DNA from: JBGQDM01 sp041495845
GTDB lineage: Bacteria > Acidobacteriota > Terriglobia > Terriglobales > Acidobacteriaceae
Length of the DNA stretch: 31,232 nucleotides
Reading direction: 5' to 3'
Assembly: GCA_041495845.1 (NCBI GenBank)
Contig: JBGQDM010000032.1
Span: forward strand, 1-31,232
Part shown: piece after piece, positions 1 to 7,492 of the stretch
Position numbering within the stretch: the first letter of the stretch is position 1
Layout of the letters: each line of letters starts with the position of its first letter
Translations under genes and position numbers: made by a program
The notes under the pieces: generated by a model
What the model saw: the letters and a program-made list of their open reading frames with translations, nothing else
The model's database searches: none
Told to the model about the DNA's origin: nothing

Positions 1-59
1 CGTCCTACCATGCCCAACGCTTCTCTTCGGGCGCGGGGTGATGGGTGCAAGGAACAATG

Positions 60-1667
60 ATGGCATCGCCGTTGACGCTGACCGCGCTGCTGGAGCGCGC
101 GGGCAAGCTGTTTCCGGAAGTGGAGATTGTCTCGCGCCACCCCGATGGTTCCATCCACCGCACCTGCTACCGTGAATTCCATCGCCGTGCTCGTGCTCTC
201 GCTGCCGCGCTGCAGGCCGCCGGGTTGCAGCGCGGCGACCGTGTGGCCACGCTGATGTGGAATCATTCCGTCCATCTGGAAGCGTATTTCGGCATCCCGG
301 TCGCGGGCGGAGTGCTGCACACGCTCAATCTCCGCCTGCATCCCGACGAACTGGCCTTCATCGTCAATCATGCGGTCGACCGCTTCCTGATCGTGGACGA
401 TGTACTCTTGCCCTTCTTCGAAAAGATTCGCCACCAGGTAAAGTTCGAGCGCGTGTTGGTCGTCCCTTTTGGCTGCGAGGATGCGCCGTCCGAGTATGAA
501 AGCTACGAGCGCTTCCTGACGGAAAGCAATCATGAATTCAGTGCGCCCGCGCTGGACGAGCACGACGCCGCGGCCATGTGCTACACCTCCGGCACCACCG
601 GCAATCCCAAGGGCGTGGTGTATTCCCACCGTGCCCTGGCCCTGCACTCGTTTGCCGCTTGCATGGTCGATGGCTTCGCGTTGTCGCGCCATGACTCCGT
701 TTTGCCCGCCATGTCGATGTTTCACGCCAACGCCTGGGGAGTGCCTTACGCCGCGGTGATGGCGGGCGCCAAGTTGGTTTTCCCCGGCCCCAACGTGCAG
801 CCCGAACCGCTGCTCGATCTCCTGGAGCAGGAACGCATCACCATGACCGGCGCCGTGCCCACGGTGTGGCTGGGAGTGATCGACGCCCTCGAACGCCAGC
901 CGCAGCGCTGGCGTCTGCATCCGCAACTTCGCATCATCTCTGCCGGTTCGGCCGTCCCTGAGAGTTTGTTCCGGCGCTTCGACCGCTTCGGCGTCACCGT
1001 GATCCAACCCTGGGGCATGACGGAAACTACGCCGATTGCCACCGTGTGCCGCCTCGCTCCGGAAGCGCACAGCCTATCCGAAGATGCGCAGTACGACGTT
1101 CGCTCCCGGCAGGGAACGCCGCTGCCCTTCATTGACGTACGGGCCATGGGCGATGGCGGCGAAGCGCCTTGGGATGGCGTTACTCCGGGTGAGCTCGAAG
1201 TACGCGGCCCCTGGGTCACGGCCAGCTATTACAACCTGCCTTCCGAGCAGCAGCGCTGGACGGAAGATGGCTGGTTTCGTACCGGCGACGTGTGCACAAT
1301 TTTCCCCGATGGCTGCATCAAGATCACCGATCGCATCAAGGACATGATCAAGTCCGGCGGCGAGTGGATCAGTTCCGTGGATCTCGAGAACGCGTTGGTA
1401 GGGCATGACGCCGTACGCGAGGCCGCGGTGATTGCCGTGCCCCATCCCAAGTGGCAGGAACGCCCGCTGGCGGTCGTGGTGCTGCAGAAGGATGCGCAAG
1501 TCACGGCGGAAGACCTGCGCACCTACTTGACCAGCCGTTTTGCCAAGTGGCAACTGCCCGAAGGGATTGCTTTTGTCGAAGAGCTTCCCCACACCTCCAC
1601 CGGCAAGTTGCTCAAAACAGAGCTGCGTCGCCGCTTCCAGGCGTGGAAATGGGAAGGTTTGTCGTAG
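60..1667 (+). CDS. Fatty-acyl-CoA synthetase (AMP-forming, AlkK-like)
   Basis: This 535-residue enzyme of the ANL superfamily should activate a medium- or long-chain fatty acid to acyl-AMP and then acyl-CoA in the cytoplasm, feeding beta-oxidation or lipid synthesis. The P-loop motif YTSGTTGNPKGV begins at residue 175, the WGMTET motif is near 318, the hinge-region DGWFRTGD is near 403, and the C-terminal catalytic lysine lies in STGK at K516. The N-terminus and length resemble AlkK-type medium-chain ligases rather than E. coli FadD, but substrate length cannot be read from sequence. Two adjacent ATGs (57 and 60) and an in-frame GTG at 45 are possible starts. AAGGAA at 49-54 gives the best spacing to the ATG at 60. 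A 155-bp gap separates it from htrA, so it is probably a separate unit. The family is certain, the substrate is not. Confidence 0.9.
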   Translation: MASPLTLTALLERAGKLFPEVEIVSRHPDGSIHRTCYREFHRRARALAAALQAAGLQRGDRVATLMWNHSVHLEAYFGIPVAGGVLHTLNLRLHPDELAFIVNHAVDRFLIVDDVLLPFFEKIRHQVKFERVLVVPFGCEDAPSEYESYERFLTESNHEFSAPALDEHDAAAMCYTSGTTGNPKGVVYSHRALALHSFAACMVDGFALSRHDSVLPAMSMFHANAWGVPYAAVMAGAKLVFPGPNVQPEPLLDLLEQERITMTGAVPTVWLGVIDALERQPQRWRLHPQLRIISAGSAVPESLFRRFDRFGVTVIQPWGMTETTPIATVCRLAPEAHSLSEDAQYDVRSRQGTPLPFIDVRAMGDGGEAPWDGVTPGELEVRGPWVTASYYNLPSEQQRWTEDGWFRTGDVCTIFPDGCIKITDRIKDMIKSGGEWISSVDLENALVGHDAVREAAVIAVPHPKWQERPLAVVVLQKDAQVTAEDLRTYLTSRFAKWQLPEGIAFVEELPHTSTGKLLKTELRRRFQAWKWEGLS

Positions 1668-1783
1668 GATTTCTTCCGGCGGCATCCGCCTTTCTGCACA
1701 AACAGCCAAACGCTTTGCCCACAATCTGCGTCTAAGCATAGGACGGCGGACTCTGGCGGCAGGCATTCAGGCCGCACCCGACG

Positions 1784-1789
1784 TATAAT
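1784..1789 (+). promoter_or_regulatory. Candidate -10 element for htrA
   Basis: An exact TATAAT hexamer lies 33 bp before the htrA start codon, in an otherwise GC-rich gap. No convincing -35 hexamer sits 16-18 bp upstream, so this is only a suggested promoter. It would imply sigma-70-type transcription. I saw no obvious ECF sigma-E-like motif pair. Confidence 0.35.
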
Positions 1790-1822
1790 AATTATTTGCA
1801 AGTTCCTGGAGGAAAGTCACTT

Positions 1823-3379
1823 ATGAACGAGCGCGCACGCGCGTTCTGGTCGCGGCTGGAGAACAACCGCTGGCTCTCTATGCTGACCGTGGTGGCCACG
1901 CTGGCGGTGGGCATTCTGATCGGCACGGTGATTTCTGCGGGGGTCAAGGGAAAAGAGAGCGCCAAGCCCGGCGAGGCGACGCAGCTCACCATCCCCGCAC
2001 CGCAGCAACTGTCCAATGCTTTTTCCCAGATCGCCAAGCAGCTGGAACCTTCGGTGGTGAATATCAACACCGAGTCCACCATCAAGAGTCCGCACCGCCG
2101 GCGCCGTGGTCCGCAGGGCGACGAAGACGGCACTCCGTTCGATGATTTTTTTGATCGCTTTTTCGGCGGGCAGGGTGCGCCCGATGCCGGCCCCATTCGC
2201 CAACGCTCGCTCGGTTCCGGCGTGATCCTCGACGCCAAGGGTTTGATCGTCACCAACCGTCACGTGGTCGATCGCGCCGATCGTATCCGCGTGCAGTTGA
2301 TGAACGATTCCAAACTCTACGAGGCCAAGGTGATTGGTTCGGACCAGGAAACCGATCTGGCGGTGATCAAGATCGAGCCCGACCGCCCGTTGCCCGCTGC
2401 CCGCCTCGGTAATTCCGACAGCTCTCAGGTCGGCGATTGGGTGTTGGCGATCGGCAGTCCGTTCGGTCTGGAAGAGACGGTGACGGCGGGTATTATTTCC
2501 GCCAAAGGTCGCAGCATCGCCGGCGGACGGCAGTTCCAGAGCTTCATTCAGACCGACGCGGCCATCAATCCCGGCAACTCCGGCGGGCCGTTGGTCAATA
2601 TGGCGGGTGAGGTGATTGGCATCAACACCGCCATTTACACCGAAACCAGTTCCTATGCGGGCGTGGGCTTTGCCATGCCGTCCAAAACGATTGCCGATGT
2701 CTACAACCAACTCATCGGATCGGATCACAAAGTTACCCGCGGTTCCATCGGCGTGCAGTTCGCCGCGCAGCCTTCGCCCTCGATTGCCCGCGTGTATGGG
2801 GTGGCATCCGGCGTCACGATCTCGGACGTGGTGGCGGGCAGCCCAGCTGAACAGGCAGGTCTGAAGGTAGGGGACACGATCACCGCCGTGGAAGGCAAGA
2901 AAGTCGCCGACGGTAATGAACTCGTGGCTGAAATCTCAGCTCGTAAGCCGGGCAGCAAAGTGCGCGTCGCCTACGTCCGCAACGGAAAAGAAGCCGAGGC
3001 CAACGTCACCATTGCCGATCGCAACCGCTTGTTTGCCGCCCGCTTGGGGGATCAGGAGGAGAGCAGCGAAGAAGCGCAGCCGCGCGAAAGCAAGTTTGGT
3101 GTGACCGTGCGCGGCATTACCGCAGAAATGGCGGACCGGCTCGAAGTCCCAGCCGGCAAGGGTGTAGTCGTGCAGGATGTGAAAACAGCCTCGTTCGCTG
3201 AGGATGTCGGACTGACCCGCGGGGACATCATTCTCGAAGTCAACAAGCAGCAGGTGAACAGCGAGGACGAGTTCCGCAAGGTCGAGACGAGTATGAAGAG
3301 CGGTCAGGACATCGTATTCCTGGTGCGCAAGCGTGGCCGCGACAGCAGCACCGCGTTTCTGGCGGGAACACTTCCGTAA
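1823..3379 (+). CDS. HtrA/Deg-family serine protease with two PDZ domains
   Basis: This 518-residue periplasmic protease/chaperone would degrade or refold misfolded envelope proteins. A short basic N-terminus and one membrane segment (about residues 13-35) act as anchor or uncleaved signal. The trypsin-like domain carries the catalytic triad H147 (in NRHVV), D178 (in TDLAV) and S253 (in GNSGG). Two PDZ domains follow at about 300-395 and 420-510. The linker after the anchor holds a basic stretch (near 93-97) and a Phe/Asp-rich stretch, as in the flexible LA-loop region of Deg proteases. The ATG at 1823 is preceded by GGAGGAAA (1808-1815) at good spacing, so it is preferred over an in-frame TTG at 1796. 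The gene is flanked by a possible promoter and a possible terminator, suggesting a monocistronic unit. DegQ and DegP types cannot be separated here. Confidence 0.93.
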   Translation: MNERARAFWSRLENNRWLSMLTVVATLAVGILIGTVISAGVKGKESAKPGEATQLTIPAPQQLSNAFSQIAKQLEPSVVNINTESTIKSPHRRRRGPQGDEDGTPFDDFFDRFFGGQGAPDAGPIRQRSLGSGVILDAKGLIVTNRHVVDRADRIRVQLMNDSKLYEAKVIGSDQETDLAVIKIEPDRPLPAARLGNSDSSQVGDWVLAIGSPFGLEETVTAGIISAKGRSIAGGRQFQSFIQTDAAINPGNSGGPLVNMAGEVIGINTAIYTETSSYAGVGFAMPSKTIADVYNQLIGSDHKVTRGSIGVQFAAQPSPSIARVYGVASGVTISDVVAGSPAEQAGLKVGDTITAVEGKKVADGNELVAEISARKPGSKVRVAYVRNGKEAEANVTIADRNRLFAARLGDQEESSEEAQPRESKFGVTVRGITAEMADRLEVPAGKGVVVQDVKTASFAEDVGLTRGDIILEVNKQQVNSEDEFRKVETSMKSGQDIVFLVRKRGRDSSTAFLAGTLP

Positions 3380-3390
3380 CCACGAAGCAA

Positions 3391-3464
3391 CCCCTCCGGC
3401 ACTGGCACTGCATCCACCTTTTCAGGGATGATCGCAGAGCTGGTGCCCGGAGGGTTTTTCTTTT
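3391..3464 (+). terminator. Possible intrinsic terminator after htrA
   Basis: CCCTCCGGCAC (3392-3402) can pair with GTGCCCGGAGGG (3443-3454) with a single bulged base, and the stem is followed directly by TTTTTCTTTT. The loop is about 40 nt, longer than usual, so termination is plausible but not certain. It lies between htrA and the next + strand gene. Confidence 0.45.
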
Positions 3465-3489
3465 CTGGAGCAGACAGGAAGAATGCCGA

Positions 3490-3936
3490 TTGCGTAGAAC
3501 CGTACTGGTCTTAATTTCGCTTTCGTTGTGGCTGTGCGCTCTGTCCGGCGCGCAAGGGCAGACTTCCGCTCCTCGGACCACCGCGGCTTCGAAGTCAGCG
3601 AAAGCCAGCAAGAAGTCGAAGCACACACGCAGTCACCGCGTCCGCGGCCAGAAGAAGATTGACGGCGAGCGCATCCGCCAGATTCAAGAGGCGCTAGCCG
3701 ATGCGCATTACTTGCCCGGCCCGCCTTCCGGGAAGTGGGACGCTGCGACAGAAGACGCGTTGCGGCGCTTCCAGGCGGACCAGGGTTGGCAAACCAAGGT
3801 TGTGCCTGACTCCCGAGCGCTCATCAAGTTGGGTCTTGGTCCAAGTCAGGAAAAGCTGATCAATCCGGAGAGCGCGATGACTAGCCGTCCGGAAGCAGTC
3901 GCCTCAGGCGCCAAGCCTGCCGATTCGCAGAAGTGA
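3490..3936 (+). CDS. Exported peptidoglycan-binding-like domain protein
   Basis: This 148-residue protein starts with a signal peptide (hydrophobic 4-20, likely cleavage near residue 23). A strongly basic Ser/Lys/Arg linker (about 35-56) follows, then one PG_binding_1-like helical domain (about 57-116) with the typical pattern IRQIQEALADA...TEDALRRFQADQGW. The tail is Pro/Ser/Ala-rich. The domain family binds peptidoglycan, and no catalytic domain is attached, so a structural or targeting role at the cell wall is the most that can be inferred. The start is a TTG at 3490 with AGGAAG at 3476-3481. A nearby ATG at 3483 is out of frame and hits a stop within a few codons. Its stop lies one base from the stop of the convergent phosphatase gene. 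Confidence 0.75.
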   Translation: MRRTVLVLISLSLWLCALSGAQGQTSAPRTTAASKSAKASKKSKHTRSHRVRGQKKIDGERIRQIQEALADAHYLPGPPSGKWDAATEDALRRFQADQGWQTKVVPDSRALIKLGLGPSQEKLINPESAMTSRPEAVASGAKPADSQK

Positions 3937-3937
3937 A

Positions 3938-4669
3938 CTAGGCCACCGGCTCCGGAAAATAGGGAAGAGCTTGTCCCTGCACGATGGCGTGAGGATTGCC
4001 CTCCACCAGGGCCAGCGCCACCGCTTCGCCACAAATGGCCGCGGCCGCATCCCGCCCGGTGGAGAGTAGGGGTTTGCGGTGCTGCGAATCGTGCCCGTCA
4101 CTGGCCAACACGTGCACCGCTTGATGCTGCAGCAGCGTTTCGGCCGCGCGACGCGAACGCTCGCCGAATGATCCGGTGAGCGCCGACGCCGTTATCTGCA
4201 CCGCGCAGCCCATCTGCGCCCAGCGCACCACCCGCCCCAGGTTCTGCTGCAGAATGGGGTTTCGTTCCGGATGCGTGATCACCGGCGTGATGGCCAGATC
4301 GGCCAAGGTCAGCAGCGTTTCATCCACCTGCGGCGGCAGGCTGAAGTTACTCAGCTCCACCAGCAGATACGGAGTCTCTCCGATCACGAAGTCCTGCGGA
4401 CGCTCCCGCAGCGCCATCAGATTCTCGTAGGAGAACTGAAAATCGCAGCCCAGGCTGAATTCGATGCCGTTTCCCGAGCGCTGCCGCAACTCCTCCAGTC
4501 GTCGCTGCAAACTGGTGCGGTCGTAGGCAAAACGTTCGTGCGCGTGGGGAGAGGCAACGATGTGCCGCACACCATCGGCTTTGGCGAGTTCGCACATTTC
4601 CAGCGCAATTTCCCAACTCCTTGCCCCATCGTCCACCTCGGGCAAAATATGGCAGTGAATATCAATCAC
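3938..4669 (-). CDS. CpsB/CapC-type PHP tyrosine-protein phosphatase
   Basis: This 243-residue metal-dependent phosphatase of the PHP fold resembles CpsB/YwqE enzymes, which dephosphorylate bacterial tyrosine kinases controlling capsule or exopolysaccharide export. The N-terminal motif HCHILPEVDDG (H5, H7, D13/D14), SPHAHE near 41-45, THPERN near 132-136 and the C-terminal SDGHD near 190-194 supply the expected metal ligands. The start is GTG at the 4669 end, chosen because the HCH motif must lie at the very N-terminus; no strong ribosome-binding site is visible. No BY-kinase or polysaccharide gene is adjacent, so its partner must be elsewhere. It is divergent from the methyltransferase-like gene at 4761. 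Confidence 0.85.
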   Translation of the reverse strand: MIDIHCHILPEVDDGARSWEIALEMCELAKADGVRHIVASPHAHERFAYDRTSLQRRLEELRQRSGNGIEFSLGCDFQFSYENLMALRERPQDFVIGETPYLLVELSNFSLPPQVDETLLTLADLAITPVITHPERNPILQQNLGRVVRWAQMGCAVQITASALTGSFGERSRRAAETLLQHQAVHVLASDGHDSQHRKPLLSTGRDAAAAICGEAVALALVEGNPHAIVQGQALPYFPEPVA

Positions 4670-4760
4670 GCGTTGATTCTAGCGGTCGAGTCAGGAAACA
4701 CCAAGGTCGCACTGGACGGCGCAAGTTCGGCTACGATAGCAAAGCCCGCGAGGAGCCCCG

Positions 4761-5357
4761 ATGCAGAGCAGTGCGACGGCGACATTTCTATTCTGGTTCC
4801 TGGTGGCGGCGTGGTTTGCCTTTGCGCTCGTGTTCCTGTTGCGTCGGAGGCCGGCCAGCCCACGCGAGACGCAGCGCAGCCGGCGTTGGCGGTGGGGGGT
4901 GGTGTTACAAGCGCTCGCCTACATGGTGATCTGGTCGCCGCCTGGCCGCCGCGTCTTCGGTACCGCTCCGGCGCGCATGTCGGAGTTCTTGCAAGTCGCT
5001 TGGGCCGCAGTCGTAGTCCTGCTCGCCATCGGTTCTGTTCTTCTTGTCATGCTGGCCATTCGCGCCTTAGGCAGGCAGTGGGCCGTGGCCGCGCGGCTGG
5101 TGGAAGGCCACCAACTCATTACCACAGGGCCGTACGCCTGCATCCGCAATCCAATCTACACCGGGATGCTGGGCATGTTGCTGGCCACCGGGCTGACCAT
5201 CAGCCACGGCTGGGCGTTGGCGGCGGCGATCGTTCTGTTTCTGACGGGAACGACCGTGCGCGTACGCAGCGAGGAGAAGCTCCTGCGCGCGACCTTCGGT
5301 GCTGAGTTCGGCGAATACTGCCGCCGTGTCCCGGCCCTGCTCCCGGGAATTTACTAA
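4761..5357 (+). CDS. Isoprenylcysteine carboxyl methyltransferase (ICMT/PEMT)-family membrane protein
   Basis: This 198-residue integral membrane protein has hydrophobic segments near 9-28, 45-58, 76-100 and 134-164. The family signature GPYACIRNPIYTG lies at 123-135, with RSEEKLL near 169-175 and a C-terminal YCRRVPALLPG. This is the C-terminal SAM-binding region shared by ICMT, phospholipid methyltransferases and bacterial relatives. A methyl-transfer reaction on a lipid or a membrane-embedded substrate is likely, but the substrate is unknown because bacteria generally lack prenylated CaaX proteins. AGGAG at 4751-4755 precedes the ATG by five bases. The gene ends 7 bp before the stop of the convergent Sel1-repeat gene. 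Confidence 0.8.
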   Translation: MQSSATATFLFWFLVAAWFAFALVFLLRRRPASPRETQRSRRWRWGVVLQALAYMVIWSPPGRRVFGTAPARMSEFLQVAWAAVVVLLAIGSVLLVMLAIRALGRQWAVAARLVEGHQLITTGPYACIRNPIYTGMLGMLLATGLTISHGWALAAAIVLFLTGTTVRVRSEEKLLRATFGAEFGEYCRRVPALLPGIY

Positions 5358-5364
5358 CCCTGAG

Positions 5365-6180
5365 CTAACGGCAGAACGTCTGGACTCCCGGTGGTGGGGG
5401 CGCTGGGATCTCATCAAACTCTCCCGCCCAGCCCGTGCAACCTCGCGCCACTACTGAGCGGGACACAGATTTTTCCAGCGCACGCGCGCGTGTCTTTGCG
5501 GCCTCTGTCTGGTTCGTCCCGAGGTCAGCCTCGAGTGCCTGCAATTCTTGTGCGGCCAGTGCATTGCCCGCATCCGCGCTCACCAGCAGCCAAGCGTAGG
5601 CTTCGAACTTATTTACATTGACGCCGCGGCCCTGCGTCAACGCCAGACCGAAACGATACTGTGCCTGTGGCAACCCTTGTTCCGCCGCTCGGCGAAACCA
5701 CTCGGGGGCTTTGGTGTAGTCGCGTTCGCTGTAGACCGTGGCCAGAAGGTATTGCCCGAAGGGATCGCCCTGCTCCGCCGCTTGCCGCAGCCACCGTTCT
5801 GCCAGCGCGCTGTCCCGTGCAACGCCTTGCCCGGTGAGGTAGAGCCGCCCGAGCAGCCATTGCCCGAGCCGGTCGCCTCCGTCCGCAGCCTTTCGGTACC
5901 ATTCCGCCGCGCCGCCCGGGTCAAGCGGGGTCACCACTCCCGTCTCAGAGAAGTAGCCGAGCACAACCTGGGCCGGTGCATACCCAAGATCCGCCGAGCG
6001 CCGCAGCGCGTGCGTCGCGCTCAGCGGACTGCGGTTGAAGTTTGCACCCGAGAGTTGGTTCATGCCGCGGTCAAAGAGTTCAGCGGGTGTCGGTCCAGCC
6101 CGCTTTGTAGGGTCCTGCGCTGAAGCTGAGCTGACGGCGAGCAGCAGTGCGGCTGCGACCATGAATGCTTTCGAAGTCAT
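5365..6180 (-). CDS. Exported Sel1-repeat (TPR-like) protein
   Basis: This 271-residue protein starts with a signal peptide (about 1-21, ending SASA-Q). It then has about four to five Sel1-type repeats between residues 55 and 215, recognisable by units such as AAEWYRKAADGGDRLGQWLLG and WLRQAAEQGDPFGQYLLA. Sel1 repeats form alpha-solenoids that act as protein-protein interaction scaffolds, here in the periplasm. The C-terminus holds two cysteines (in RGCTGW and near the end, QTFCR) that could form a disulfide, and a short poly-proline stretch. It is last in a minus-strand run after the aminotransferase, 69 bp downstream of it. Its function cannot be assigned further. Confidence 0.82.
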   Translation of the reverse strand: MTSKAFMVAAALLLAVSSASAQDPTKRAGPTPAELFDRGMNQLSGANFNRSPLSATHALRRSADLGYAPAQVVLGYFSETGVVTPLDPGGAAEWYRKAADGGDRLGQWLLGRLYLTGQGVARDSALAERWLRQAAEQGDPFGQYLLATVYSERDYTKAPEWFRRAAEQGLPQAQYRFGLALTQGRGVNVNKFEAYAWLLVSADAGNALAAQELQALEADLGTNQTEAAKTRARALEKSVSRSVVARGCTGWAGEFDEIPAPPPPGVQTFCR

Positions 6181-6249
6181 GGCACGACTATAGCGCCGGA
6201 GGGAGGAGTTTTCCTGAGTACGAAAGTGGCGGAACCAGCCGCCACAGCA

Positions 6250-7458
6250 CTAGCTGTATCGTTCGCGCAGGAAGCCGGAAATGGCCTGGTAGGCGCTGGC
6301 GAGAATTGCTTCGTTGGGCAAAAAGACAATGCGGAGATGTTTTGTTCCGGCACGTTGTCCGAATCCTGACCCGTACACCGTCAGCACGTTGGTCTTCTGC
6401 AGCAGCTCTTTGCAGAACACGTCATCGCCTTCGGGAATATCCAGGCGCGGGAAGGCATAGAACGCGCCGCGCGGACTGACGCAACTTACCCGCGCTTCGT
6501 TCCGGCACCACTGCATCGTCACGTCGCGCCGGCTGCGCAGGCGATGCCGCACATCCACCAGGTGGTCTTGCGGGCCATCGAGCGCCGCCGGAATCGCCGC
6601 CTGCATGGGCGTGTTGGCGCACAGCCGCGCCCGCAGCAGCTTGTGAATGCCTTCTACAAAAGGCTTCACCGCCTGCTCATCCCCACTGACAATGCCCCAG
6701 CCAATCCGCCAGCCGGGCGCCAGATAATTTTTCGAGAGGCCGCCGAAGGTCACGCAGGGAACGTCCGGCGCGACCGAGGCGAAAGCCACGTGCGGCTCAT
6801 CGTCCAGAATCAGCTTGTCGTAAATCTCATCGGCGAAGACCACGAGATTGTTTTGACGCGCCAATTCTGCGATCGCCTCCAACATCTTCCGCGAATACAC
6901 CGCACCGGTGGGATTGTTGGGATTGATCAGCACCAGGCCGCGCGTCTGCGGCGCGATTCTCTTGCGAATGTCCTCCAGATCGGGCTGCCAGGCGTCGTCT
7001 TCATTCAAGTCGTAAAGGTTGAGCGGAATTTCCAGCCGGGCCAGCACCGCTGAATACATGGGATAGTCCGGCCGCGGGGTGAGCAGATTTTCACCGCGAT
7101 TTACCAGCGCCGCCAGGCACGCGTCCACCGCCTCGCTCACACCCTGGGTGACAAACACGCTCTGCACGCTGCGAATGCCTTTGCGTTCCGCCTCGCGGCG
7201 AATTGCCGCTAGCGCTTCGTCTGTACCCGGCGACGGCCCGTAGCCGTTGCGCCCGTCGCGCATGGCTTTATGCACTGCGTCAATCATGTGTGGCGGGGTG
7301 GCAAAGTCGAAGCTGAGCGGATCGCCGATGTTCAGCGGCAGGATTTTTCTGCCTTCGCGCGCCAGTTTGTCGGCGATAACCGCCATCTCGCGGATAGCGT
7401 AGCGTACGTTGGCCAGCCGGTGGGCGGCGCTGACTTCACGGATTTGTGCGGTGGGCAT
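6250..7458 (-). CDS. PLP-dependent aminotransferase, AlaA-type
   Basis: This 402-residue fold-type I aminotransferase closely resembles E. coli AlaA (glutamate-pyruvate aminotransferase), so it probably interconverts alanine and pyruvate with glutamate/2-oxoglutarate in the cytoplasm. Visible family marks are NIGDP near 43-47, NPNNPTG at 179-185, FADEIYDK further on, and the Schiff-base lysine K243 in GLSKNYLAPGWRIGWG. The ATG at 7458 is preceded on its strand by GGAGG at seven-base spacing. The frame stays open further upstream into the aldehyde dehydrogenase gene, but that extension has no family similarity and overlaps a real gene. It lies 34 bp downstream of the aldehyde dehydrogenase, probably co-transcribed. 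Other amino-acid substrates remain possible. Confidence 0.9.
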   Translation of the reverse strand: MPTAQIREVSAAHRLANVRYAIREMAVIADKLAREGRKILPLNIGDPLSFDFATPPHMIDAVHKAMRDGRNGYGPSPGTDEALAAIRREAERKGIRSVQSVFVTQGVSEAVDACLAALVNRGENLLTPRPDYPMYSAVLARLEIPLNLYDLNEDDAWQPDLEDIRKRIAPQTRGLVLINPNNPTGAVYSRKMLEAIAELARQNNLVVFADEIYDKLILDDEPHVAFASVAPDVPCVTFGGLSKNYLAPGWRIGWGIVSGDEQAVKPFVEGIHKLLRARLCANTPMQAAIPAALDGPQDHLVDVRHRLRSRRDVTMQWCRNEARVSCVSPRGAFYAFPRLDIPEGDDVFCKELLQKTNVLTVYGSGFGQRAGTKHLRIVFLPNEAILASAYQAISGFLRERYS

Positions 7459-7492
7459 AGTCGCGCCTCCGGGGATTGTTTGCCGCCGACCC

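Noticed and set aside
746..1219. Minus-strand frame inside the acyl-CoA ligase gene
   Set aside because: Shadow of a strongly supported sense gene, with a Ser/Arg-rich composition.
4271..5305. A 344-codon plus-strand frame spanning the phosphatase and methyltransferase genes
   Set aside because: It overlaps two well-supported genes in other frames and reads as Arg/Ala/Gly-rich noise after the first third.
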